From the NCBI GenBank assembly GCA_040954595.2, contig CM082598.2:2232001-2296000 (forward strand): a stretch of DNA of 64,000 nt. The letters are read 5' to 3'. This DNA is from Balanoglossus misakiensis. Its lineage: Eukaryota; Hemichordata. Positions 34,277 through 46,862 of the stretch are shown in pieces. The notes under the pieces were generated by a model. The model had not been told where the DNA came from. It worked only from the letters and a program-made list of their open reading frames with translations, and did no database searches. The position numbers were made by a program, and so were the translations under genes. Within the stretch, counting starts at the first letter, position 1, and the number at the start of each line of letters is the position of its first letter.

Positions 34277-34598
34277 ATGTCAAACATAAATCCATTTCTT
34301 GGTCTGATCCAAGACATACATTCGAAAACGGATAGCACAGAAGACAGCCAGGTAAAGGCATTACTGCATGACAATCAAATTCCAAAGAGAGAACGTGAAT
34401 CTCTAAAAGACATATCAGCAGTGCTTCTGAAGCTGAAAGAGCGGGGCCTTATATCAGAAGATGATGTTGGTCTCCTAAAGGATCTGTTCGGGACGATTAG
34501 ACGTCACGATCTTGTGAAGTTGGTAGAAAAATATGAAGAAGACCGCCGTAAAACTTTACAAGGAGCTAGAAATGAGGAGGATCAGGAGACAGGTACAG
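34277..34598 (+). other. Death effector domain exon
   Basis: Encodes about 107 residues with the six-helix pattern of a DED: FLGLIQDI (helix 1), VKALLHD and ESLKDISAVLLKLKERGLI (helices 2-4), DDVGLLKDLFGTI, then RRHDLVKLVEKYEED. The R-x-D-L element is the charge-triad motif shared with FADD, and the overall resemblance to the FADD DED is strong. Splice phase 1 is typical of death-fold exons. Confidence 0.8.
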
Positions 34599-37500
34599 GT
34601 AGGTACATGAATTATCAATATATGATATTCTACTCAACATTGATATTGGTCAGAAGAAAATATAAAGAAATATCACTACACCCACTATTGGCAGTCATTG
34701 AAAAATCAGTACAGCAAATTGTTAAAAATTTGAAAACTTTCAAGTAGAAAAAAATCATGAGACAGTCACGGGATTCATCATCATGTGATTCTGGTGCATT
34801 GTATGTAAATTAAGTGACTGTTGGTGTGACAAAGGTTATGTACACTCTGATGATGTGATATCAGCACAAATGCATATAGATAGCAAATTAGAGATACTAA
34901 AGGAAATGTAAAAATTTTCTACAAAACATTTATTTACTTAAAACAGTGTTTGAAATTCAGGTTAGGTATTGAGTTTTTCATTACAGCAGCAATATTTGGT
35001 AATGCTTTTTTTGGACAAGTTACGCAATGTGAAAATAACTGTTTATTTTGTACAAAAATACCAGTAGCTACAGACAATATTGTGAGTTTCCCATTGTTTC
35101 TCAATTATTAAAACTAACCAAAAACCACATCAGATCTTTAAAGGAAATGTTGCCTAAATGTTTCTATATACCCATGTCATCTATACCTTAGTATTTTAAC
35201 ATGAATTAGGCTCATAGAATATCAAACAGAGTGTAACATAACTATTAAATTCATTCAAAGGATTACCAAGAACTCTCAATAAAATGCACAACAATTAATG
35301 CAATTAACATACTCCCCCACTTGACTTTAATGACAAACAGCTAAAAATTGCAAATAGTTTTAAGGCATGTCTAACAAGAGTTATTTTCCCAGCATAACTG
35401 AATACTAGTACTACACTGATAATTGAGGAGAAACTTTTTTCTTTTGCTGCCAATTTTGGCAAGGGACCAAAATATTCATTAAAAACAATCCAGGGCTCTC
35501 TGAATTTGCATTAATAAATGCCCTTTCTGCCGTCACTCTAGGTGTTCGTACTGCTGCCAGCTTGTCAACAAATGAAGCGGTTATAAGTTTATCACCTTCT
35601 GGCATTTCAGGTAAGATTTTTCGAGATCCCTGATATTATACAAGGCGATTGTAATTAAGTAAATATGGACTGTTTCAATTTCATGATGGGGTTACACGCA
35701 TTTCTGTCAATATATGCTTGTGTCTGTGCACAAATAGTTCAAGCTTTGGCGACAAAAAAAGATTGCCAGTATCTTTGATTCAGATGATCCATGGCATCTA
35801 CATGTGTTCCGGTATGAAGACACTTAATACAACATGAACATACAGTTGCCTCTTTTGATATTGTGAAAATTTCATGTCGCGAAAATTACCCGTTTTACAG
35901 TATTTAAACAACGGCAATTGCACTGAAGTAATGTTCTAATTATTCTTGTCATATTCTTACCCTAGGCACCACTACTACTAAGAGTTTTGTTATAAACCTA
36001 AACATGACAGAGTCATCATCAGGTGCCATGTTATCAGTTCCTGACAGTGCAGGTAAATATATCCGGGAGGAACTAGCCATTAAACCATTATGAAAACTAT
36101 TGTACAGAAATTGTTTATGTTGTAATTCTGTAAGTTTAAATTAAAGATGCCCATGTGTTTCCCCTTTCAGAAACCCAAAGTGTGACAATTAGGGCTTGTT
36201 CTGCACAGCAACAGGTTGCCATTGAGAATCAAGATTTACTTAGTAAGTACATTACAAGATGTGTAGTACATGTACATGTACAAATGAATGAAACTTTACT
36301 TGTAAAATTGTAACTATTAAAATTTTGTGGTAAATTATGTTGCCAATGTTATTGTTCAATACAAATGAAAATTAGTAGCTGTGGGTGACTTTTGCATATT
36401 TTATATCAGGCCTTCTTCTTAAACTAATTTTAATAATGTGATAAATTCACAGATTGGCAAAAACTCCTAGCTGACAGATATAAAGAGTATGCAGAATTCC
36501 TTCCGCTGCCTTGGTGGGATGGTACAGAGACATTCACGATGGAAGATGTCTATGTTGATTTGGAACTACAAACAACTGGGAAACAAAGAACACCAATATC
36601 CAGAGAGCAGATGTTTGCTGATGAAAAATCTCCAATACTAATAGAAGGTGACCCTGGGTATGGCAAAACTACTTTCTGTAAAAAGATAGCGTATGATTGG
36701 GCAAAGGTTAAACCAGAATTTCTAAGTAATTTCAAGTTATTGTTTTTTTTGGAGTTAAAAGAGATACACTCCTATCACAAGGAAAAGAATAATAGATCCA
36801 TTAGGTTTGAAGATGTACTTTCTGATTTGGTCTTTAAACATCGGGTAAATACAGGTGATTTGGGGAACTTTATCAACGATAATCAGTCACAGATATGTTT
36901 AATCTTTGATGGTCTAGACGAACTTTCAGTGGATGATTTTCCTGATTATTTTAAAGATATATTGAAAGGCAATACATTGAAAGATTGCACTGTCATTGTC
37001 ACCTCACGAAAAATTCGTGAAAAAAATCCCAACCAGAGATACAATAAACAAATTGTTATAAAAGACTTTGACGAAAACAATGTTGAGAAAATTATAGAAA
37101 AACATTTTTCAGCAGCATGTGAATTTTTGGAGGATACTAGACAAATGTATGATTCATGCAAACATCAGTTACTTGAAGAAATGCGAACTGGTAGGACAAA
37201 TTTAATGAACTTAATGAAAGGCCCTCTGTATGTCATTTTGGTATGTGATATTTGCATTCAATCCAACAAGTTACCTAAAACCATGACTGAACTGTATCAA
37301 CAGATTGTTGACTACGTGATGGAAAGGTACTGTTTAAAATATGAGGTAGATAACAGTTTAGTTCAGGACGATTTACTTTACCTAAGTGAAGTTGCATACA
37401 AGTCGCTCAAGGAAAGGAGTTATGAAATGCATTTCAGTGATGAAGATAAAGAACGTAACCAACGTCTGCATAAGTTGGGTTTCTTGACGATAATTCCACA

Positions 37501-40500
37501 GCGTGTAAAGTCATCTGCTCATCACAGATACATGTTTCATCATCAAACGTTTTATGAATTTTTTGCGGCAAAGTACATTGCTAATCTTTGCCGAAAGGAA
37601 CCAGATAAGTTTGCCGACATTGTATCAAGCTGCTTCTTATTCACCAGAGCAGATTTCTTTGAAGAAAGTAATGTTCCTAGATTTACAGCAGGTATTTTAA
37701 AAGACAATGTGAGTGAAATGTTTACTATCTTGAAAAGACGTGGGAAAGTATTTAATGTTTCATTAGAAGAAGCACTTAGGGAAGGGGAATTTTTTTCAGA
37801 AGTGTTATTAATGAAGCCAAGCGGATTGTATCAAGAAGCAGATCTATTATATGAAAGTGGGTGTACCAATAAGTCAGCAATAGATAGCTGTGCGCAAATA
37901 TTAACCAACATAAAGATTGACTTATTGGAAAGTGATAGGGGTACTGGGATAGAGCACCACAAACGCATACTGGAATCGCACAATCTAAGTACAGAAGCAA
38001 CAATCTGGGTATTTTGTAGTATCACTAAATTTTCATATGAAGTAATGTATGACACATTGAAGTCTGCCAGAAACAGAGGAACAGTTGTGCTGGTCATAGA
38101 CTGTGAATTTGAAAGTCATGTTGTTCAACTGCGAAACCTCACAAATGTACTTCCTGGAACGATTACCGTATTCAATAATGTGCTGTGTGAGAAATCCAGT
38201 ACTGATGAGTTTAGTGAAGTTCTCAAGACTTGTCATTCACTACGAGGGGTGTCTGTCGATTTTTATGATACCAGCAGAACCTGGATGATGTCAGTATCAA
38301 TTACAAAACTGAATAAGGTTGGTTCAAGATCTGACAGAATGTCAAATATGGAAATGACTGTCGCATTTGATCCCAGCAGACAAGTCGTAGGAGACGATAT
38401 CACGAATACACTCTCACTTCTCGCAAGAAGTATACATATCAAAAAGTTAACAGTCATTTGCACATCCAGTATCTCTGCGGATGATGGATTAGACAACAAG
38501 ACTGACAAAATGGGCCAAGCTGTTTGTAATATTGTATCTGTGGTTAAACCTAAAACAGTTGCCATTTTGGGATTACCTATGGGTTCTTTAGAATATCTGC
38601 GGAAAGCATCTGCACAAATTATTGAATGCAAGGAAATACGTTCAGCTAATGAAGTGGAAATTACTTATTTGGATAGGGAGGTACGTCAGTTTAAGGCCAC
38701 ACAACTTGATATAACAGCTACATTTGGAAAGTTCACTACCTCTTTCAAAATAAACCATATGGATTTTACATTAGGCGATCTGTGTCAGTTACTATCCGAG
38801 ACTCATTCGCTTGAAAAAGGAGACATTTATTTTGATATTCTAATTGATTCCAGTTTCAAAAATGAAAACACAGATTCTGACATCCAGCATATGCTTGACA
38901 GGATGACATCAGTGAGTATTGACGAACTGAGGCTCAGCATTTCCAACAGCTCTCACACGGGTAGTATTGATTTTCTTATAGAAAGGGTGTTAGAGAGGCT
39001 GTTAAATGTTACCATAAAAGTTCTTATAATTGAAGGTGTATCTTTTGGTAGCATAGGTGAGATTAGGCATATACACACACAAGTCTTTAAACACCAGGTA
39101 ATGGCAAAAGTCAATGAAATTAAGCTTGTCTATGTTGAAGAGGGGATTGCTAAATTGAAAGAAGTTAACATTAAATATAAGGCCAAACGTGCAAAGCGCC
39201 AATCAAACAGATTGCTGCAAGGCATGCAGTCTTCAAATACTGCATGTATATTAGAGAACGATCAGTGTGAAAGTGCTGATAAAAATCTTTCAGTTAACTC
39301 ATACATTGAAAAACTGAAAAGTATATGTTATTTTACCAATTTTGATGTTGACTTGCGTGACCTTTTTGACTTTCTGTTAGAAGTACATCCTGGTTGTAAA
39401 GATGCACCAACTTTTGGTATTTCGATAAAGTGTGATTTTGAAAACACTGAAATTGATAGCCTAATCAACAAGACGCTTGCTAGGATAGACTCAATCAATA
39501 TCAACCACATCGAATTGAAATGTTCCAATGTAACTGACTCACTTGATAATTCTTCTAGACTAGTTAAAGTTGCTGAGACTTTGTCTCTGATATCTTATAC
39601 ACAACTAATTATTAGAGGATTAACTCATGGTCAATTCAAGATGTTCAATAATATGTTAAGACTACTGAAACAGCAAGCCTTGCGGTCACTCAATAGAATA
39701 TACATATACCTTTTAGAGGATTATCAATATAAAGTGAATAATGTAAATTTTATAGTTACATCAGTGTATGAGAACCTGACCATAACATATTGTTTTATAA
39801 GTATGGATGTTGACTTATGTGACCTTTTTGACTTTCTGTCAGAAGTACATCCTGGTTGTAAAGATGCACCAACTTTTAATATGTCGATAAAGTGTGATTT
39901 TGACAACACTGAAATTGATAGCCTAATCAACAAGATGCTTGCTAGGATGGACTCAATCAATATCAACTGCATCGAATTGAAATGTTCCAATGTAACTGAC
40001 TCACTTGATAATTCTTCTAGACTAGTTAAAGTTGCTGAGACTTTGTCGCTGATATATTATACACACCTAGCTATTGGAGGATTAAATCATGGTCAATTGA
40101 AGATCATCCATAATATGCTTAAACAACTTACAAAGCAAGTCTTGCAGTCACCAAACAGAACATACATTACCCTTTTAGAGGACAATGAGTGTCAATGGAA
40201 TGATGCAAATCTCATAGTCAAATCAAACCACAAGAATCTGACAGTAGGAATTAGTTTTACGAGTATGGATGTTGACTTGCGTGACCTTTTTGACTTTCTG
40301 TCAGAAGTATATCATGGTTGTAAAGATGCACCAACTTTTGATATTGAGATAAAGTGTGATTTTGACAACACTGAAATTGATAGCCTAATCAACAAGATGC
40401 TTGCTAGGATGGAGTCAATCAATATTGAGGAGATCGAATTGAAATGTTCCAATTTAACTGACTCACTTGATAATTCTTCTAGACTAGTTAAAGTTGCTGA

Positions 40501-43500
40501 GGCTTTGTCCCTGATATCTTATACACGACTAATTATTAGAGGATTAACTAAAGAAAATTTGCAGATCATCCATAATATGCTTAAACAACTTAAAAATCAA
40601 GTCTTGCAGTCACCAAACAGAACATACATATACCTTTTAGAGGACAATAAGTGTCAAGGGTATGATGCAAATCTCAGAGTCAAATCAAACCACAAGAACC
40701 TGACCGTAAGACTTTGTTTTACGAGTATGGATGTTGACTTGCGTGAAATTTTTGACTTTCTGTCAGAAGTACATCCTGGTTGTAAAGCTGCACCAACTTT
40801 TGATATTTCGATAAAGTGTGATTTTGACAACACTGAAATTGATAGCCTAATCAACAAGATGCTTGCTAGGATGGACTCAATCAATATCAACTGCATCGAA
40901 TTGAAATGTTCCAATGTAACTGACTCACTTGATAATTCTTCTAGACTAGTTAAAGTTGCTGAGGCTTTGTCCCTGATATCTTATACACGACTAATTATTA
41001 GAGGATTAACTAAAGAAAATTTGCAGATCATCCATAATATGCTTAAACAACTTAAAAATCAAGTCTTGCAGTCACCAAACAGAACATACATATACCTTTT
41101 AGAGGACAATAAGTGTCAATGGAATGATGCAAATCTCAGAGTCAAATCAAACCACAAGAACCTGACCGTAAGACTTTGTTTTACGAGTATGGATGTTGAC
41201 TTGCGTGAAATTTTTGACTTTCTGTCAGAAGTACATCCTGGTTGTAAAGCTGCACCAACTTTTGATATTTCGATAAAGTGTGATTTTGACAACACTGAAA
41301 TTGATAGCCTAATCAACAAGATGCTTGCTAGGATGGAGTCAATCAATATTGAGGAGATCGAATTGAAATGTTCCAATTTAACTGACTCACTTGATAATTC
41401 TTCTAGACTAGTTAAAGTTGCTGAGGCTTTGTCCCTGATATCTTATACACGACTAATTATTAGAGGATTAACTAAAGAAAATTTGCAGATCATCCATAAT
41501 ATGCTTAAACAACTTAAAAATCAAGTCTTGCAGTCACCAAACAGAACATACATATACCTTTTAGAGGACAATAAGTGTCAATGGAATGATGCAAATCTCA
41601 GAGTCAAATCAAACCACAAGAACCTGACCGTAAGACTTTGTTTTACGAGTATGGATGTTGACTTGCGTGACCTTTTTGACTTTCTGTCAGAAGTATATCA
41701 TGGTTGTAAAGCTGCACCAACTTTTGATATTTCGATAAAGTGTGATTTTGACAACACTGAAATTGATAGCCTAATCAACAAGATGCTTGCTAGGATGGAG
41801 TCAATCAATATTGAGGAGATCGAATTGAAATGTTCCAATTTAACTGACTCACTTGATAATTCTTCGAGACTAGTTAAAGTTGCTGAGGCTTTGTCCCTGA
41901 TATCTTATACACGACTAATTATTAGAGGATTAACTAAAGAAAATTTGCAGATCATCCATAATATGCTTAAACAACTTAAAAATCAAGTCTTGCAGTCACC
42001 AAACAGAACATACATATACCTTTTAGAGGACAATAAGTGTCAATGGAATGATGCAAATCTCAGAGTCAAATCAAACCACAAGAATCTGACAGTAGGAATT
42101 AGTTTTACGAGTATGGATGTTGACTTGCGTGACCTTTTTGACTTTCTGTCAGAAGTATATCATGGTTGTAAAGATGCACCAACTTTTGATATTGAGATAA
42201 AGTGTGATTTTGACAACACTGAAATTGATAGCCTAATCAACAAGATGCTTGCTAGGATGGAGTCAATCAATATTGAGGAGATCGAATTGAAATGTTCCAA
42301 TTTAACTGACTCACTTGATAATTCTTCGAGACTAGTTAAAGTTGCTGAGGCTTTGTCCCTGATATCTTATACACGACTAATTATTAGAGGATTAACTAAA
42401 GAAAATTTGCAGATCATCCATAATATGCTTAAACAACTTAAAAATCAAGTCTTGCAGTCACCAAACAGAACATACATATACCTTTTAGAGGACAATAAGT
42501 GTCAATGGAATGATGCAAATCTCAGAGTCAAATCAAACCACAAGAACCTGACCGTAAGACTTTGTTTTACGAGTATGGATGTTGACTTGCGTGAAATTTT
42601 TGACTTTCTGTCAGAAGTACATCCTGGTTGTAAAGCTGCACCAACTTTTGATATTTCGATAAAGTGTGATTTTGACAACACTGAAATTGATAGCCTAATC
42701 AACAAGATGCTTGCTAGGATGGAGTCAATCAATATTGAGGAGATCGAATTGAAATGTTCCAATTTAACTGACTCACTTGATAATTCTTCGAGACTAGTTA
42801 AAGTTGCTGAGGCTTTGTCCCTGATATCTTATACACGACTAATTATTAGAGGATTAACTAAAGAAAATTTGCAGATCATCCATAATATGCTTAAACAACT
42901 TAAAAATCAAGTCTTGCAGTCACCAAACAGAACATACATATACCTTTTAGAGGACAATAAGTGTCAATGGAATGATGCAAATCTCAGAGTCAAATCAAAC
43001 CACAAGAACCTGACCGTAAGACTTTGTTTTACGAGTATGGATGTTGACTTGCGTGACCTTTTTGACTTTCTGTCAGAAGTATATCATGGTTGTAAAGCTG
43101 CACCAACTTTTGATATTTCGATAAAGTGTGATTTTGACAACACTGAAATTGATAGCCTAATCAACAAGATGCTTGCTAGGATGGAGTCAATCAATATTGA
43201 GGAGATCGAATTGAAATGTTCCAATTTAACTGACTCACTTGATAATTCTTCGAGACTAGTTAAAGTTGCTGAGGCTTTGTCCCTGATATCTTATACACGA
43301 CTAATTATTAGAGGATTAACTAAAGAAAATTTGCAGATCATCCATAATATGCTTAAACAACTTAAAAATCAAGTCTTGCAGTCACCAAACAGAACATACA
43401 TATACCTTTTAGAGGACAATAAGTGTCAATGGAATGATGCAAATCTCAGAGTCAAATCAAACCACAAGAATCTGACAGTAGGAATTAGTTTTACGAGTAT

Positions 43501-45682
43501 GGATGTTGACTTGCGTGACCTTTTTGACTTTCTGTCAGAAGTATATCATGGTTGTAAAGATGCACCAACTTTTGATATTGAGATAAAGTGTGATTTTGAC
43601 AACACTGAAATTGATAGCCTAATCAACAAGATGCTTGCTAGGATGGAGTCAATCAATATTGAGGAGATCGAATTGAAATGTTCCAATTTAACTGACTCAC
43701 TTGATAATTCTTCGAGACTAGTTAAAGTTGCTGAGGCTTTGTCCCTGATATCTTATACACGACTAATTATTAGAGGATTAACTAAAGAAAATTTGCAGAT
43801 CATCCATAATATGCTTAAACAACTTAAAAATCAAGTCTTGCAGTCACCAAACAGAACATACATATACCTTTTAGAGGACAATAAGTGTCAATGGAATGAT
43901 GCAAATCTCAGAGTCAAATCAAACCACAAGAATCTGACAGTAGGAATTAGTTTTACGAGTATGGATGTTGACTTGCGTGACCTTTTTGACTTTCTGTCAG
44001 AAGTATATCATGGTTGTAAAGATGCACCAACTTTTGATATTGAGATAAAGTGTGATTTTGACAACACTGAAATTGATAGCCTAATCAACAAGATGCTTGC
44101 TAGGATGGAGTCAATCAATATTGAGGAGATCGAATTGAAATGTTCCAATGTAACTGACTCACTTGATAATTCTTCTAGACTAGTTAAAGTTGCTGAGGCT
44201 TTGTCCCTGATATCTTATACACGACTAATTATTAGAGGATTAACTAAAGAAAATTTGCAGATCATCCATAATATGCTTAAACAACTTAAAAATCAAGTCT
44301 TGCAGTCACCAAACAGAACATACATATACCTTTTAGAGGACAATAAGTGTCAATGGAATGATGCAAATCTCAGAGTCAAATCAAACCACAAGAACCTGAC
44401 CGTAATACTTTTTTTTACGAGTATGGATGTTGACTTGCGTGAAATTTTTGACTTTCTGTCAGAAGTACATCCTGGTTGTAAAGCTGCACCAACTTTTGAT
44501 ATTTCGATAAAGTGTGATTTTGACAACACTGAAATTGATAGCCTAATCAACAAGATGCTTGCTAGGATGGAGTCAATCAATATTGAGGAGATCGAATTGA
44601 AATGTTCCAATTTAACTGACTCACTTGATAATTCTTCTAGACTAGTTAAAGTTGCTGAGGCTTTGTCCCTGATATCTTATACACGACTAATTATTAGAGG
44701 ATTAACTAAAGAAAATTTGCAGATCATCCATAATATGCTTAAACAACTTAAAAATCAAGTCTTGCAGTCACCAAACAGAACATACATATACCTTTTAGAG
44801 GACAATAAGTGTCAATGGTATGATGCAAATCTCAGAGTCAAATCAAACCACAAGAACCTGACCGTAAGACTTTGTTTTACGAGTATGGATGTTGACTTGC
44901 GTGAAATTTTTGACTTTCTGTCAGAAGTACATCCTGGTTGTAAAGCTGCACCAACTTTTGATATTTCGATAAAGTGTGATTTTGACAACACTGAAATTGA
45001 TAGCCTAATCAACAAGATGCTTGCTAGGATGGAGTCAATCAATATTGAGGAGATCGAATTGAAATGTTCCAATTTAACTGACTCACTTGATAATTCTTCT
45101 AGACTAGTTAAAGTTGCTGAGGCTTTGTCCCTGATATCTTATACATACCTAGCTATTAGAGGATTAAATCATGGTCAATTGAAGATCATCCATAATATGC
45201 TTAAACAACTTAAAAATCAAGTCTTGCAGTCACCAAACAGAACATACATATACCTTTTAGAGGACAATGAGTGTCAATGGAATGATGCAAATCTCAGAGT
45301 CAAATCAAACCACAAGAACCTGACCGTAAGACTTTGTTTTACGAGTATGGATGTTGACTTGCGTGAAATTTTTGACTTTCTGTCAGAAGTACATCCTGGT
45401 TGTAAAGCTGCACCAACTTTTGATATTTCGATAAAGTGTGATTTTGACAACACTGAAATTGATAGCCTAATCAACAAGATGCTTGCTAGGATGGAGTCAA
45501 TCAATATTGAGGAGATCGAATTGAAATGTTCCAATGTAACTGACTCACTTGATAATTCTTCTAGACTAGTTAAAGTTGCTGAGGCTTTGTCCCCGATATC
45601 TTATACACGACTAATTATCAGAGGATTACCTGATGACAAATTAAAGGAAATCAATATGATGATAAAAGTTAAGAAAAAGTAA
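34277..45682 (+). CDS. DED-NACHT (NLR-like) receptor with 14 tandem 154-residue repeats
   Basis: Exons 34277-34598, 35542-35610, 35966-36052, 36171-36242 and 36453-45682 join in phase 1 throughout and give about 3259 residues. The N-terminus is a death effector domain (NPFLGLIQDIHSK, ending in the diagnostic TIRRHDLVKLVEKYE). A Ser/Thr-rich linker over three small exons follows, then a pre-NACHT segment (WQKLLADRYKEYAEFLPLPW), NACHT (Walker A GDPGYGKTT, Walker B LIFDGLDELS, VIVTSRK) and a winged-helix motif (HHQTFYEFFAAKY). From about residue 1148 come 14 repeats of 154 residues. By analogy with NLRs, this is a cytosolic sensor that oligomerises through NACHT and signals through DED to caspase-8/FADD-type partners; that role is inferred. 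The first donor could also be at 34592 (6 nt earlier, same frame). The last exon, 9230 bp without an intron, is exceptional. Confidence 0.85.
36620..37620 (+). other. NACHT NTPase domain with winged helix
   Basis: Walker A GDPGYGKTT is at 36647-36673 and Walker B FDGLDEL at about 36904-36924. Sensor-1-like VIVTSRK follows near 36990. The winged-helix motif HHQTFYEFFAA lies near 37540-37570. Spacing matches NLR/NACHT P-loop ATPases. All core residues for nucleotide binding and hydrolysis are present. Confidence 0.85.
39345..45670 (+). repeat. 14 tandem 462-bp coding repeats (154 aa each)
   Basis: Units begin with a DVDLR-x-[IL]FDFLSEV motif at about 39345, 39807, 40269, 40731, 41193, 41655, 42117, 42579, 43041, 43503, 43965, 44427, 44889 and 45351, exactly 462 bp apart. 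Units 1-2 differ clearly from the rest; units 3-14 look nearly identical at DNA level. Three sequence types recur: A (REIF/HPGCKAAP), B (RDLF/YHGCKDAP) and C (RDLF/YHGCKAAP), in the order 1, 2, B, A, A, C, B, A, C, B, B, A, A, A. Each unit reads as alternating strand-helix segments (TFDISIKCDF, NIEEIELKCSN, TRLIIRGL, RTYIYLLED) without an LRR consensus. More divergent units, such as FTLGDLCQLLSETH near 38764, precede the array. Confidence 0.9.
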
Positions 45683-46054
45683 ACCTTGCAGTCTCAAAAA
45701 GATAAATGTATAATACTTTGAGGGGAAGATGAGTATGAAATTTGTGATACAACTTTCAGAGTCAAATCACCACACAGATAACTTACAATGATATGTTATC
45801 TTGCAAATACTCTCAATGCACAGGGTCCTGGCAAAAATACAGCCGTTTTGAACTTTTGATGCTATAGAAAACACATCATGTTGATGTCTTAATTGTGCAA
45901 CCTATGTGACTTAACTATCAGAGGTAAACAAACTGGCAGCATTGCATGGCCAAACATTTTCCACTTAGTATATTGAATAGCAGTATAACACCTACCGGGT
46001 ATAAGAAATATGCACTGCCTATCTCTGACTTTTTTGCATGTTTTAGGGTTACTG

Positions 46055-46208
46055 TTAAAGTCGTTTTATAAGACGCACCTTTTATGAGTGACAGTGTGTG
46101 CCGAAAAGGGGGTGCGACTTATAATACCGATGTTCTGTTGTATCCATTTTCTGAAAATCTCCTCCCACACAAGTCATTCAAAGGGTGCGACTTATAAAAT
46201 GACTTTAA
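46055..46208. mobile_element. TTAA-flanked MITE with TATAAG-rich ends
   Basis: Left end TTAAAGTCGTTTTATAAG followed by ACGCACC; right end GGGTGCGACTTATAAAATGA followed by CTTTAA. The inverted repeat is about 25 bp and TTAA occurs at both borders. Confidence 0.7.
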
Positions 46209-46336
46209 AATTGCCTCTCCAGTTAAGACTTGTTTAATAAGTAGAAACCAATATCTTATTGTGGTTACTGGATTTCATTACAGTTATATTTGTTACAAGT
46301 GAGTGATTCAACTAAACTTGTCTTATACATAGCAGT

Positions 46337-46485
46337 TAACATATCTCTTCTGAATTCAACCACCTACCGGTACTTCTAACTTATTTACTGGCTACTTTAG
46401 AGAGTTCCTTGCTATAGCAGGGAACTCTAAAGTAGCCAGTAAATAAGTTAGAAGTAGGTGGTTGAATCCAGAACAGATATGTGTT
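46337..46485. repeat. Long near-perfect hairpin
   Basis: Arms of about 70 bp (AACATATCT...TTCAACCACCTAC...TTACTGGCTACTTTAGAG) face each other across a short TTGCTATAG loop. The only clear differences are a CGG insertion in the left arm, AG near the loop and a few outer mismatches. Confidence 0.85.
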
Positions 46486-46786
46486 GGAGAGGAATTAAGG
46501 GAATGGCTAATAGAGGGTTACTTTTTGAGAAAAATGAAACATAGGTAATTATTTTTGCTGGCTACTTGGCTCGTCTACACCCTTGTTTGTCTGAGTATGC
46601 ATGTTAGTTTCCCAGTCATCCCCAGTGTTGTTTGATATGTAATTCTGCAAAACGGCCTTCAGATCAAAGTATTTTGTTGATGTGATTGGTGTGGTTAGTT
46701 GTGACTAAGTCTCACGCTGTGGTGATCATCATGCTGATGTCTGATGATTGTCACATCGTGAAACTCACAGGTCACAATCACACACA

Positions 46787-46813
46787 CATGCATACACACA
46801 CATACACACACAC

Positions 46814-46844
<31 letters not shown>

Positions 46845-46862
46845 CGTTAGTGCATGTGTGTG
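46787..46862. repeat. CA/TG dinucleotide tract
   Basis: CACA-rich sequence leads into about 20 TG units with a few interruptions; intergenic. Confidence 0.9.

Noticed and set aside
39328-45534. Repeated minus-strand ORFs of about 86-88 residues opposite the NLR repeats
   Set aside because: They recur every 462 bp only because the plus-strand coding repeat is nearly identical. They have no splice context or family resemblance and are antisense shadows.
39345-45670. CRISPR-like or satellite DNA reading of the 462-bp repeats
   Set aside because: The period is exactly divisible by three, the frame is open through all 14 units, and variants are mostly conservative or silent, so it is a coding array.
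36539-45682. Using the ATG at 36539 as the start of the NACHT protein
   Set aside because: The reading frame continues upstream to an acceptor at 36453 (WQKLLADRYKEYAEFLPLPW, the usual pre-NACHT segment), and phase-1 exons connect it to the DED at 34277.
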